A stretch of DNA of 64,000 bases from Persicobacter psychrovividus (GTDB lineage Bacteria; Bacteroidota; Bacteroidia; Cytophagales; Cyclobacteriaceae), in NCBI RefSeq assembly GCF_036492425.1, contig NZ_AP025293.1:496001-560000 (forward strand), read 5' to 3'. The position numbers and the translations under genes are program-made. This document shows positions 28,413 through 38,143 of this stretch, one piece after another. The notes below the pieces were generated by a model, which was not told the origin of the DNA, made no database searches, and was given only the letters and a program-made list of their open reading frames with translations. Within the stretch, counting starts at the first letter, position 1. The number at the start of each line of letters is the position of its first letter.

Positions 28413-28988
28413 ATCACTTTGCTTTTCAAATAAAAAAATATTGATCCCCGGCCCGAGCTTCTCTGAATTCAAGCCATACACTTGAATAAAAGGAGTGGTG
28501 AGCCATTGTATCTGATAGCAACTTAGCGGAATGCCTTCTGTAATGGCTATAATTTTATGAAACCGTATAAAAGGAGCGCTTCGGAGGGTATTCGGAATTT
28601 AGGATAAATTTTAAAAGCTGAAAATCAACAGGTTACAGCATCAGCCAATGATCTAAGGATTTGTGATTTTTGGGAGAGAATAGAAATTTATGCGGCATTT
28701 AGCCTCCACCAAAGCAGTGGCCTGCCAGACAAAAAGACCCTGAAGTAGGTTGAGCAGCCGCACAAATAAAAGGCAGGTGGGCCAAAGGCATTACACCAAA
28801 AATCAGCCTTGAAATGGTTAAAGCCTGATAAATTTCACCGTGAGCACAGATAAAAGGTCGCAAGACGATATTAAGGCAGATATAGATTTTTATTTTAGGA
28901 GCACTGATGACGCCTCGGCACACCACTCATCCCATAAAAAAAGGGATGATCCCCCAACCATCCCTTATTGCAAACTATGCAACACTAA
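28413..28988. other. Intergenic region between the two short propeller genes
   Basis: About 576 bases with no convincing gene. It holds the terminator of the 781-aa propeller gene at its right end and presumably the promoter of the 777-aa gene at its left. The 75-codon frame at 28699-28926 has no family features. Confidence 0.5.
28936..28966 (-). terminator. Intrinsic terminator of the 781-aa propeller gene
   Basis: Stem AAGGGATG (28941-28948) with CATCCCTT (28959-28966), 10-base loop. On the minus strand the hairpin is followed by a run of seven T. It lies 22 bp past the stop at 28989. Confidence 0.92.
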
Positions 28989-31334
28989 TTATTTCATCCC
29001 TGCCAACTTCCGTTTGGGCAGAGGTCGATACCATGCCCCCGCCCCCGGGGTGCTGATATAGTAAAAATCCTGCCCATCGCGCTGATACACCCGACCGGAA
29101 GTTACCCCAAGGTAATGCAAGTCACCACTGATGTCCTCCCAGTCGATCGTCCCGTCGTCATGAATGGTCCCCATAAACAGGCCAATGCCATTTTGGTGAC
29201 GGTGATTGTAAAAATTTACCAACAGGCGATTTTCATAAGCCATCAACCCTCCTTTACTCTGGATCACCATATCATCTTTAATGACCGGATACCAGGCATC
29301 ATTTTTATCCGCCCGCAAAGCAAATGCCTGTGCTTTGGTAAAGACGGTTTTCCAGTTTTCCCCTCCATCTTCAGACAGCTCTACCACAAAATCACACCCA
29401 CGCTGCTTCAGGTCGCAGGGCTGCCCCTCGTAAACCAGCATGGTTCTCCCCTGACGGCCCCAGGCGCATACTTCCGACTCCCAATTGCCCCCTTTATAAA
29501 TTCTTTCCCACTTCCACTCATCGCCTTTTTTCTGCCCTTTATAAACACCAACAAGGCCACTGGTACCGGTAAAATAAAGTGTATTTTCATCATTCGGATC
29601 TACAGAAATTGTTTTGGCTGTCAGGACTTTATCGACAATCCCGTTGCTGATTTTCTGCGCTTTGTAGTTTGGATTATTTACCGCCTCGGAAAGATTATCA
29701 ATCAGGTACATACCATGATTTGTGCTGAAGGCGTACAAACGTTCCGGATGCTGCGGGTCCACGTTAATTTCCCGGTAGACCCCATCAGGCAAACCAAGTA
29801 CATGGTCCTTACCTCCGCCCAAAAATTGCCATTTATCCTGTGGAGAATAATGATTTAGAATTTTATAATAAAGCTTACCATCCACAGCAAAGCCACCATA
29901 GCCTCCAGTGGCCTGTGCCACTACTGCCTTCTGACCGTTAATTTCTGCAATAGCCACCGCCTGCACATCGGAGAGGTTGAGCATACTATCCTGACGGTGC
30001 GCCAAATTCGACCAGCTCTTCCCATAATCCCAGCTCTCCATCAACCCATTATCTCCCTGTGCCTGAATCACATAATTTTTATCAATGACGATATCATAAG
30101 TGTAAGTGCTTTCCGTCCCGCGACCACTGTAGGTCGGGTATTTTTTCCCCTTGAAAGTGACCATATTTTCATAATGCGGATCGCAATATTTATTGTTCCA
30201 CTGATAGGTGCCGTCATTCATCCGAACGCCCTCAAACATGTTCTCGTTGGTCGTACTCCATATTGCACGCTCCCAGGAAGCAGGAGTATAGTGCACATAG
30301 CGTGGGTTGGGGTCGGCCATATCCCAACCGAAATCATAGCCGTCGGTACCCTGCCATATCAAATTGTAATCGTAAGTTTTTAGCTCATTTCCATCCCATT
30401 CAATCGTTCCCTCAAACAAGCCGTCGCGGTTACCTTCCAAGCTCAAAATCAGCTGATGGACATCGCCCGTGGATCGGGGATCAACTTCCGGGTACCACCA
30501 TTGTAATTCCTTCAATGCAAGTGAGCGACCCGTGGCAATTTTCATCCATTTCCCTTCTGCTAAAGCCATCGCATAAGGGAATCCGTTCTTATCATTGTTG
30601 GCAAATACAGTATATAGAATTTTACCATTCGGACTGATAGACAAACCCCTGTTTACCAAAGACGGATCCGGTGAGGGTAGGCGTGTCCAGGTTTTCAGAT
30701 CATCTTTGGACACATAAATACCTGAAGCTGTAGAGATATAACATTCCTGCGGACGCTGCGGGTGGAAAACGATATTCCAAATATTTTTATCGGATAGTTC
30801 TGCCTGATCCAAATATTGAATATTCCAGGATTTACCTCCGTCATTCGAGACTAAAATTTCAGGCTGTCCCTCTTTCTTCTGCCCGAAAAAGTGCACAAAA
30901 TCATAGTCATCACGCCAGCCGAATCCTGCCACAATCTGCTGTGGATTCAAGGGATTAACGGTAATGGCACCATACGTTTTATAATAGGATTGCGGAACGA
31001 ACTGATAGTGTTCACCGCCATCTGTGGAGGTCTGTAAACCATTCAGTGTTCCTACAAAAAGATGATCACTTTTTTGCGGAGAAACCGCTACTGAATACAC
31101 GCGGTTATGCACTAGCTTGCCCGTCATGTGCCAATGTTTTCCGTTGTCGGTGGTTTTGTAAACGCCCTCCATATCGGAAGCCAAATAAAGCGTCCCCTTT
31201 TGCGAGGGATCACAAACTACATCCTGCACCTGCCCACCAGCACCCGGGTTAATAGATACCCATTGCGCACGAAGTGGAGAAATAAAAAGTAAAAGAGCCA
31301 TCATCAGCCCACTCAACCTGTACATTACATTCAT
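28989..31334 (-). CDS. Tandem beta-propeller protein, GH74-like, without sorting domain (paralogue)
   Basis: 781 aa from the Met at 31334 (MNVMYRLSGLMMALLLF), which opens a normal signal peptide ending SPLRAQ; a start at 31388 adds 18 residues incompatible with a signal. Same family as the 777-aa protein, with long shared stretches such as NPGAGGQVQDVVCDP, YLASDMEGVY (Asp54), RGTESTYTYDI and YVIQAQGDNGLMES (Asp428). It ends shortly after YYISTPGAGAWYRPLP, with no sorting domain. Probably a soluble periplasmic glycanase acting on imported fragments. It has its own terminator, so the tandem pair is not one simple transcript. Confidence 0.82.
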   Translation of the reverse strand: MNVMYRLSGLMMALLLFISPLRAQWVSINPGAGGQVQDVVCDPSQKGTLYLASDMEGVYKTTDNGKHWHMTGKLVHNRVYSVAVSPQKSDHLFVGTLNGLQTSTDGGEHYQFVPQSYYKTYGAITVNPLNPQQIVAGFGWRDDYDFVHFFGQKKEGQPEILVSNDGGKSWNIQYLDQAELSDKNIWNIVFHPQRPQECYISTASGIYVSKDDLKTWTRLPSPDPSLVNRGLSISPNGKILYTVFANNDKNGFPYAMALAEGKWMKIATGRSLALKELQWWYPEVDPRSTGDVHQLILSLEGNRDGLFEGTIEWDGNELKTYDYNLIWQGTDGYDFGWDMADPNPRYVHYTPASWERAIWSTTNENMFEGVRMNDGTYQWNNKYCDPHYENMVTFKGKKYPTYSGRGTESTYTYDIVIDKNYVIQAQGDNGLMESWDYGKSWSNLAHRQDSMLNLSDVQAVAIAEINGQKAVVAQATGGYGGFAVDGKLYYKILNHYSPQDKWQFLGGGKDHVLGLPDGVYREINVDPQHPERLYAFSTNHGMYLIDNLSEAVNNPNYKAQKISNGIVDKVLTAKTISVDPNDENTLYFTGTSGLVGVYKGQKKGDEWKWERIYKGGNWESEVCAWGRQGRTMLVYEGQPCDLKQRGCDFVVELSEDGGENWKTVFTKAQAFALRADKNDAWYPVIKDDMVIQSKGGLMAYENRLLVNFYNHRHQNGIGLFMGTIHDDGTIDWEDISGDLHYLGVTSGRVYQRDGQDFYYISTPGAGAWYRPLPKRKLAGMK

Positions 31335-31645
31335 CAGCTTACATTTAAAAAAATCCTTCGGGAAGATGAACGATCCCCCCTTTTTCAATGAAAAGATAGG
31401 GTTATCATAAAATGAAAGACTTTCTTTTTATGAAATCAGAGAAAGAGAGAGTGTTGTAAGCCCGATTCGAATAATAAAAATGGCTTTTTCGGCCTCCTAC
31501 CCGCCTAAATCATCACCACTGAAGCGGGGGGCTTATGCTAAAAATAGGTGCTTTCGATTTTTATTACTTAAAAAATGGAAGAAGATGCTTGGACTTTTTA
31601 TCCTGAAACAGGCCATTGGCTTGCTCATCGGGAAGTTGAACAGGC
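31335..31645. promoter_or_regulatory. Upstream region of the 781-aa propeller gene
   Basis: About 311 bases between the ROK kinase stop and this gene. CATAAAATGA at 31406-31415 resembles one half-site of the direct repeats found near lutA, but no matching partner 21 bp away is present. No gene seen. Confidence 0.35.
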
Positions 31646-32614
31646 TTACTTTTTCATGGCAGTAATTGCAATGGAAAGGGAGGCGAGATCACCGATGGCA
31701 TCGCCTAATTTTGCAGGGACAATTTTACAAACCGCTTTGGCCATTGGGATGGCTTCTTCAGCAATCACTTGCTGACATTGCTCGACAAACAACGATTCTG
31801 CGCGGGCATAAACACTACCAATCACAATAACTTCCGGGTTAAGGATGTCGATCAGAAAGGACAATCCACGTCCCAACTGATAGGCAGAACATTCAAAAAT
31901 TTCTTTGGCCAGGGGATCTCCTGCATAGGCAGCCTTGGCGACTTGCGCCGTGGTAATCTCTTCGAGCTGATCGAGATTTTCACAAAAGGACGGTGCTTTC
32001 CCCGCTTTAATGGCTTGTTCGGCCATGGTTTTTGCAAGTTGAGCAATTCCTCCCCCACTACAGAAGCCTTCAAAGCTTCCTCTTTTCCCAAAACCAAAAG
32101 GGCCATCATCTGCGAGGCGCAGGTGCCCAACCTCACCGGCAAGGTCATTTGTTCCTGAATACAATTGACCATTCAGGATTAGCCCCGCGCCTAAACCAGT
32201 GCCAAAAGTAAGAAAAATCATATTTTGGGTTCCCTTTCCGGCACCAAATTGCCATTCGGCCAAGGCGCAGGCATTGGCATCATTCTGCAAAAAAGCAGGC
32301 ACCCCGAGGGCTTCGGAAAATATAGCGGTGATCGGGATATTATCCCAGCTGGGCAAGTTGGGAGGCGACATAATGACACCTGTTTTACTGTCGAGGGGAC
32401 CTCCACAACTGATCCCAATGGCCGTTAGCTGATGATCCGCCAGTGACTTCACCACTGATTTGGCTTCTTCCAGCAATTGTGCAATAATTCCTTCCGCTTT
32501 TAAGCGGTGGTTGGTCGGAAATTTGCGCTTGGCCAATATTTCCATATCGGTGTTACCCGCCACTACGGCACATTTGGTACCTCCAATATCAATCCCTAAA
32601 AAATATGTATTCAT
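31646..32614 (-). CDS. ROK family sugar kinase
   Basis: 322 aa. The N-terminal phosphate-binding motif GIDIGGTKCAVVAGN (about 7-21) and the catalytic-loop region LQNDANACALAEW (about 109-121) are clear, followed by TFGTGLGAGLILNG. The His of the ROK zinc site is kept (EVGHLRL), but the usual Cys-x-Cys and following Cys are replaced (GPFGFGKRGSFEGF), so the standard zinc site appears lost. Likely a glucokinase or related hexose kinase acting in the cytoplasm on sugars released by the PUL. It starts 10 bp after the AraC regulator stop, so the two form an operon. Confidence 0.88.
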   Translation of the reverse strand: MNTYFLGIDIGGTKCAVVAGNTDMEILAKRKFPTNHRLKAEGIIAQLLEEAKSVVKSLADHQLTAIGISCGGPLDSKTGVIMSPPNLPSWDNIPITAIFSEALGVPAFLQNDANACALAEWQFGAGKGTQNMIFLTFGTGLGAGLILNGQLYSGTNDLAGEVGHLRLADDGPFGFGKRGSFEGFCSGGGIAQLAKTMAEQAIKAGKAPSFCENLDQLEEITTAQVAKAAYAGDPLAKEIFECSAYQLGRGLSFLIDILNPEVIVIGSVYARAESLFVEQCQQVIAEEAIPMAKAVCKIVPAKLGDAIGDLASLSIAITAMKK

Positions 32615-32624
32615 CTAAAAAATG

Positions 32625-33725
32625 CTATGCTACGGCACTGGCTTGTAATGATTTTCGATACTGCCTTGGCGTCATGCCTGTGATCTTTTTAAAATTAACG
32701 TAAAAGACGGACTCCGACCGGAAACCACTGTCCACAGCAACCGCAAAGTTGGTTAGTTGTTTATGGGTATCAGCTGCCAAAATATGCTTGGCCTCAGCGA
32801 CCCTTTTCTCATTAATATACTCGGAAAATGATTTCCCAATGTATTCATTGACCAATTTAGAAACAACATAAGCTTGTGTTCCCAATAATTCTGCCAATAA
32901 TTTTTCATTGAAATCAGACTCCAGATACACTTTTTTCTCCGCAATCAGTACTTCCATTTTCTCCAAATAATGCTGCATGAGGCGGTCCTCGGATTTATCC
33001 GTTTTTTTCTGTACCAACTTGACGGAGAATAATTTTGGATATTTCAACGCAAAATAAATCGTTACAAAAATAATACTGCTCAAGCAGATCACATAATTGA
33101 CTTCCGCAAGTTGCCTTAATGTCTCTGTGACCACTGCACCAAGGTGCCCATCGATAAAAGCGTGGAAAATAAACTGCACAACAGACACATAGAGCAGTAA
33201 GCCAATATAACCCACAAGTACTTTGGGCCACTTCAACTCATCCCGCTGTTTAGCATCGGTATTGGTATATTGCTCCTGATATTGATTTCTGATTTTTATG
33301 AAAGTAAATATGCGCCATAAAACGATGCCCGCTAATAAGGAAAGGTGGAAATAAGAGTTAATGAATGTTTCAAAAAAATAGGGCTGATGGCTTAAAATAA
33401 AAACGATCCCCGCCAGCACCACCGTTGCCGCAGGGGCAAAATACCACCATCGTTTGCGGCCGTTATTGGCTTCAAAAATTTTATCGAGATAAAGCATCAC
33501 CAGGGCAGGCAATAAAAAATCGAAGATATCTGCGACGATTAACAATTCAGGGAAATCAAATTTGACATTGGTATATCTGAATTGATATTGTGCAAAAATA
33601 TTCACTGCCATCGCTAAAAATATGGCTGAAAGGTACTTGCTTACGCTTGACCTTTTAACAAATAAAATGGCAAAACCGAGCAGAAGGCTTTGGAGGAAAG
33701 CCCACAAAAAAATAGTTACCGTCAT
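32625..33725 (-). CDS. Membrane-anchored AraC-family transcriptional regulator
   Basis: 366 aa. The N-terminal about 225 residues contain seven or so hydrophobic helices (for example FLWAFLQSLLLGFAILFV, WYFAPAATVVLAGIVFILS, VICLSSIIFVTIYFALKY). A linker leads to a C-terminal AraC DNA-binding domain (about 260-360) with FSEYINEKRVAEAKHIL and FRSESVFYVNFKKITGMTPRQYRK. Such fusions put DNA binding at the inner membrane, where the helices may sense a periplasmic or membrane signal. It probably controls the PUL: it is inside it and leads the ROK kinase. No hybrid two-component regulator is present in the window. Confidence 0.88.
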   Translation of the reverse strand: MTVTIFLWAFLQSLLLGFAILFVKRSSVSKYLSAIFLAMAVNIFAQYQFRYTNVKFDFPELLIVADIFDFLLPALVMLYLDKIFEANNGRKRWWYFAPAATVVLAGIVFILSHQPYFFETFINSYFHLSLLAGIVLWRIFTFIKIRNQYQEQYTNTDAKQRDELKWPKVLVGYIGLLLYVSVVQFIFHAFIDGHLGAVVTETLRQLAEVNYVICLSSIIFVTIYFALKYPKLFSVKLVQKKTDKSEDRLMQHYLEKMEVLIAEKKVYLESDFNEKLLAELLGTQAYVVSKLVNEYIGKSFSEYINEKRVAEAKHILAADTHKQLTNFAVAVDSGFRSESVFYVNFKKITGMTPRQYRKSLQASAVA

Positions 33726-34030
33726 AATTAAGTTGCGTTGTTAAGTCTAATATTAATTTAGCGAATGACTGTACAAAACACAAATAATATTCTTGAAAAA
33801 ATTAAACAAATAAAAATTTAAGACTATTTTATCCTTCATTTTTATAAATATGACAAAACAGAAGATGCTCAGTAAGTTACAAAACCCCTGCGCATCCTCT
33901 GCGCTAATAGTGCATCCTTCACACTGATTATTTGCACAAAATGACCTTCAAATTATGCCATTAAGCCTACATTGTTGATCCTGCTGCACAAAAAATCAAA
34001 ATGTGAAAATTAGGTATTGATTTTATGCGT
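33726..34030. promoter_or_regulatory. Upstream region of the AraC-ROK operon
   Basis: 305 AT-rich bases. TGTACAAAA at 33770-33778 recurs upstream of the GH92 gene (40968) and of the ECF sigma gene (48258) in the same orientation to the gene. No gene and no clear terminator for the 1370-aa gene was seen. Confidence 0.4.
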
Positions 34031-37000
34031 TTATTCAATCATCAACTTAAATTTCTTGAGTCCTTCATCATGCTGTACAACAAGAATGAATAAACCTGAT
34101 GACAGACCTGCCGTTTCTATTCGGTGGTCTGAACCACTTAGAGCTCCTTGTTTTACCAATCTGCCCTGAGGGTCATAAATGGTATAAATCGCCTGCCTTA
34201 CCTCTGGCAAATTAACACGGAAGCTCGCCCCCATTTTTACTGGATTAGGATACAGGGATGGTTTTTGCGGTGCTTCCACAAATAGTCGGCTATTATTAGC
34301 CCCACAGGATTCTTTGACAGAAATCTGGTCGATATAAACCGTTCCAGTCGTATTGCCCAGGAAGAAGTGAAGCCTGGTCTGGCTGCTGTTCTCATTCATG
34401 GTAAATTCATAAACAAACTCCTGGAAACTACTTGAAAACACCGGGTTTTCCACCGTATAATTTGGCCAGGGAGAAACCCCTTTAATGATGGCCAATCGCA
34501 CAGGGAAACCACTTTGATTGGAAGTCCTGGCGAAAAAACGAAGGGTGTACGTTCTTCCCGCAACCAAATCGGGTAAGTTGCCATGCAGCTGAATGTCGGA
34601 GTCGCCTCCACCCACCGCCGTAACCTGCACTTTTGCCCCAGCACCACTGCTGCCGCTGCTTCCTTCCACCGTGAAATTCCCTGCTGCACCCACGGCAGTA
34701 TTTTCATAAAAAGTCCAATCGCTGTTTCCATTACTAAAATCGCCATTGGTAATCAGTTCCGGCATATCACAGGCCGCCGCTTCCACGGTAAAGTTGCGTG
34801 TGCCCGTTGATGCCGACAAGCCCTCTGCATCAAAAGCGATCGCCTTCCACTGATGGTCGCCCACGGAAAACTGATCATCTGTAAAACTGAAAGGCGCATT
34901 GGTATCTGTAGATTTCAGCTGATTATCAATATAAAATTCCACCCTCGTTACCGCTTCATCATCATTGGCCGAAGCCGAAAATGTGATCGCTTCCCCTTCT
35001 GTAATTATATGATTATTCTGAGGATTACCAAAGCTTATGGTCGGTGGCTGATTCGGTGCAGGGGCGTCCTGACATTTCTCCCGAAAAACCACATTATCCA
35101 GAAAGAAATCCGAAGTATTTCCTCCTATAAAGAAGTCTACCCGAGTGTTGGACTGATTTTCAGACATGGTGAATTCCGCCTGATATTGTTGCACGGAAGT
35201 GGTGATATTGATGTTCTCCGACAAGAAATTTGCCCAGGGAGAAACGTTGCTCAATACGCCCAATCGGATGGTTTTGGCCGCCGAAGCTTTGGCCGTGAAC
35301 AACACCTCATAGGTTACCCCAGATTGCAAAGCACCGAGGTTGGCATAAAGCTGTATATCAGAATCACCATTCCCTCCACCACTGATATTTACATCGGCAG
35401 CGTTACCGCTAAGCCCATTAGCGCTGTTTATTTGCCAGCTCGCATTTGCGCCATTATTGCTGTTCACATAAAACTGCCAATCGCTTTGGCCTTGATTAAA
35501 TTCGCCATTCGACAGCACATTCGAAGCGCTACAATCATCGCCTCCAGACACCACCGTAATATTTCTGTTGACCGTTGCCGAAGTAGCGCCCTGGTTATCG
35601 GTCGCCTTGACGCCTATCTGATAACTGCCTGCTGTACTGGCGGTCCAGCTGAACTCAAAAGGACTGCCGACCTGTCCGCTCACCGACTGTCCATTAACAA
35701 AATACTGCACCGTTACCCCCGATTGGTCATCCGTTGCAGAGGCTTTAAATGAAACCGTTTGCCCTTCAGTGAAACTTGAATTATTATCAGGTGAAAGCCA
35801 CCCTACCGTAGGAGCTTCATTTGTTGGTGGCGGCGTGGTACTCCCATCAATGGGGCGTCGCCAAGCACCTGCCCCTGCGGTAGAGACATACAAATAGCGC
35901 TTTCCTTCATTCTCTTTCACAATCGCGGAAGTCAGCCCGGCGAAATGTAAATCCCCTGTCCAGTCTTGCCAGCTCACCGATCCATTTGCGGCAATTGTAC
36001 CATAAAATACGCCATAGGATTTCTGCATTCGGTGATCGTAATATGGAAAGATAATATGATTGTCGAAGCCTACAAAACCACCCTTTGAAGTAAATCGGTA
36101 ATCGCTCGACACGGTATTATACCAATCGTTGTTTTTGATATTCATGGCCTGTGTCCTGTTGAAAACCACCTGCCAGCTTTGTCCTTCATCCGTAGAGATT
36201 GCTCCGATGAAATTACTGCCGTCACCTCCATTTTCATTACTCTGCCCACCATAGAAAAGGTACACTTTTCCGTTGTGTTCCCAGCAATTAATTTCCGCAT
36301 CCCAGCCACTGCCGTTGTAGATTTTTGTCCAGGTCCAGTCAGCATTGCCACTGCCGGTTTTCACGCCTTTGTACACCCCCTGCGATCCTCCGGTAGCATT
36401 GAAAAATACAATATCAGGATTGGTAGGGTGTGGCGCAATTTTCTTCACCGAAGAGGTATTATCTGCCACACCATTACTGATTTTGGTTACCCATGCCTGC
36501 CGGCCATTTTCCACCTCATTAATTCCCCAGCCCAAATCATCGAGCATATACATGCCATAACCTGTAGAGAACATAAACACCCTCGACGGTTTTGCCGGTG
36601 CCACGGCCACATCGCGCAAAACACCATTGGGTAATCCTCCAAGAAAATCATTTCCTCCGGCAATCTTCAGCCATTGATCTGAAGGCGAGTGCGTTTCGAG
36701 CTTCTTCACATAAAGCTGACCACTTGCGGCGAAACCGCCGTAACCCTGCGTTGCCTGTGCCACCACCGTCGGCACCCCATAGGCTTCCCCGATATCCACG
36801 GCCTGCACATCCGACAGGTTACCATCCACACGGTGCCGAACATTCGACCACGACACCCCATTATCCCAGCTTTCCATCAGGCCATTATCGGCCTGCCCCT
36901 GAATAACATAATTTTCATGAACCGCAATATCATAGGTATAAGTACTTTCGGTGCCACGCCCGCTGTAAGTAGGCCACGGTGCCCCCCAGTGATACACCTG

Positions 37001-38143
37001 GAAATTGTAGTTTGGGGTACAATATTTATTGTTCCACTGATAACCACCTGACTGGTTAATGCCCTGAAAAATGGTTTGGTTGGTCGTTGACCAGATGGCT
37101 TCCGGCCAGCTTGCCGGTGTAAAATGAACAAAACGTGGATTTGGTGGGGCATTGTCCCAGCCATTATCATATCCACTCGTTCCCTGCCAAATAATATTCC
37201 ACTGGTTATTGGTATAGTTGGATCCACTCCAGTTAACATTTGCCTTGTATAGCCCCTGTCGGCCCGCCTGCAAACTCACAATAACACTGTGATTGTTTCC
37301 GGTAGATCGTTCATTCACCTCCGGATACCAATAGTCCAAAGCACCTACTCCACTGGTCAGGTTTTTCCATGAAATACTGTTGGTGGCACTGGCATAAACA
37401 TGTCCATTATTCCCACTTGTTGAGTAGCAGGCATAAATGGTTTGCCCGTTGGGGCTGATGCTAATACCTCTGTTTTTCTGTGTTCCTGAAGGTCCATTGA
37501 TTTTTGACCACGACTGCCCACTATTGGTACTTTTAAACACTCCCTTGGCACCACCGAGATAAACGGTGGAAGGGTTATTCGGATCAAACTGTACAGAATA
37601 GACATTCCTGTCGGTGCCGGTGTTGGAGTCGTAGGTGATTTTTGACCACGACTGCCCGCCGTTGGTAGAACGGAAAATTTCACCTTTCCCTTTTTCGGCA
37701 AAGCTAAAATGACCGATAAAATCATAATCATCACGCCAGCCGTGTGCCGCAATAATGATATTGGAGTTGGTTGGGTGAATCGCTACGGCACCAAAAGAGG
37801 CACGCTTGGAATCGTTGACCAAAGTAAAATGTTCCCCACCATCATTTGAAACTTCGATACCATATAAGGTACCCACCACCACTTTATTGGAGTTGCCCTT
37901 GGCAATCGCTACCGCATATACCCTGTTATGGATAAGATGGCCTTTGGGGTGCCAGGATTCTCCATGATCTGTACTCTCATAAATCCCTTCCATGTCCGAG
38001 GCCAAAAATAAGCGACCAGACTGGTTGGGGTCACAGACAACATCCTGCACCTGCCCTCCAGCACCGGGATTAATCGGCTGCCATTGCGCTTGCGCATACC
38101 CCCACAACAAGGTGGCGATACACAATAATAATGATTTTTTCAT
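34031..38143 (-). CDS. T9SS tandem beta-propeller protein, GH74-like, with duplicated Ig-CBM modules
   Basis: 1370 aa. Signal peptide about 1-20 (WGYAQAQ). Two BNR-type propellers (about 21-770) with FLASDMEGIY (Asp50), YVIQGQADNGLMES (Asp419) and the family end YVSTAGAGAWRRP. Then an Ig-like domain (about 775-865), a CBM4/9-like beta-sandwich (870-1020; NGEFNQGQSDWQFY), a second Ig-like domain (1028-1118), a second CBM-like domain (1122-1277; NGDFSNGNSDWTFY), and a T9SS sorting domain (1290-1370; SLYPNPVKMGASF). The Ig-CBM pair is an internal duplication. Predicted surface or secreted endo-glycanase; the specificity of this GH74-like clade is unknown. Upstream gene is GH92, transcribed the same way but with its own terminator. 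Confidence 0.85.
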   Translation of the reverse strand: MKKSLLLCIATLLWGYAQAQWQPINPGAGGQVQDVVCDPNQSGRLFLASDMEGIYESTDHGESWHPKGHLIHNRVYAVAIAKGNSNKVVVGTLYGIEVSNDGGEHFTLVNDSKRASFGAVAIHPTNSNIIIAAHGWRDDYDFIGHFSFAEKGKGEIFRSTNGGQSWSKITYDSNTGTDRNVYSVQFDPNNPSTVYLGGAKGVFKSTNSGQSWSKINGPSGTQKNRGISISPNGQTIYACYSTSGNNGHVYASATNSISWKNLTSGVGALDYWYPEVNERSTGNNHSVIVSLQAGRQGLYKANVNWSGSNYTNNQWNIIWQGTSGYDNGWDNAPPNPRFVHFTPASWPEAIWSTTNQTIFQGINQSGGYQWNNKYCTPNYNFQVYHWGAPWPTYSGRGTESTYTYDIAVHENYVIQGQADNGLMESWDNGVSWSNVRHRVDGNLSDVQAVDIGEAYGVPTVVAQATQGYGGFAASGQLYVKKLETHSPSDQWLKIAGGNDFLGGLPNGVLRDVAVAPAKPSRVFMFSTGYGMYMLDDLGWGINEVENGRQAWVTKISNGVADNTSSVKKIAPHPTNPDIVFFNATGGSQGVYKGVKTGSGNADWTWTKIYNGSGWDAEINCWEHNGKVYLFYGGQSNENGGDGSNFIGAISTDEGQSWQVVFNRTQAMNIKNNDWYNTVSSDYRFTSKGGFVGFDNHIIFPYYDHRMQKSYGVFYGTIAANGSVSWQDWTGDLHFAGLTSAIVKENEGKRYLYVSTAGAGAWRRPIDGSTTPPPTNEAPTVGWLSPDNNSSFTEGQTVSFKASATDDQSGVTVQYFVNGQSVSGQVGSPFEFSWTASTAGSYQIGVKATDNQGATSATVNRNITVVSGGDDCSASNVLSNGEFNQGQSDWQFYVNSNNGANASWQINSANGLSGNAADVNISGGGNGDSDIQLYANLGALQSGVTYEVLFTAKASAAKTIRLGVLSNVSPWANFLSENINITTSVQQYQAEFTMSENQSNTRVDFFIGGNTSDFFLDNVVFREKCQDAPAPNQPPTISFGNPQNNHIITEGEAITFSASANDDEAVTRVEFYIDNQLKSTDTNAPFSFTDDQFSVGDHQWKAIAFDAEGLSASTGTRNFTVEAAACDMPELITNGDFSNGNSDWTFYENTAVGAAGNFTVEGSSGSSGAGAKVQVTAVGGGDSDIQLHGNLPDLVAGRTYTLRFFARTSNQSGFPVRLAIIKGVSPWPNYTVENPVFSSSFQEFVYEFTMNENSSQTRLHFFLGNTTGTVYIDQISVKESCGANNSRLFVEAPQKPSLYPNPVKMGASFRVNLPEVRQAIYTIYDPQGRLVKQGALSGSDHRIETAGLSSGLFILVVQHDEGLKKFKLMIE

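Noticed and set aside
26079-31334. Sortilin/sialidase identity for the propeller proteins
   Set aside because: BNR-like blades are shared, but the sialidase Arg triad and FRIP motif are not visible; the paired Asp and the two-propeller length fit GH74 better.
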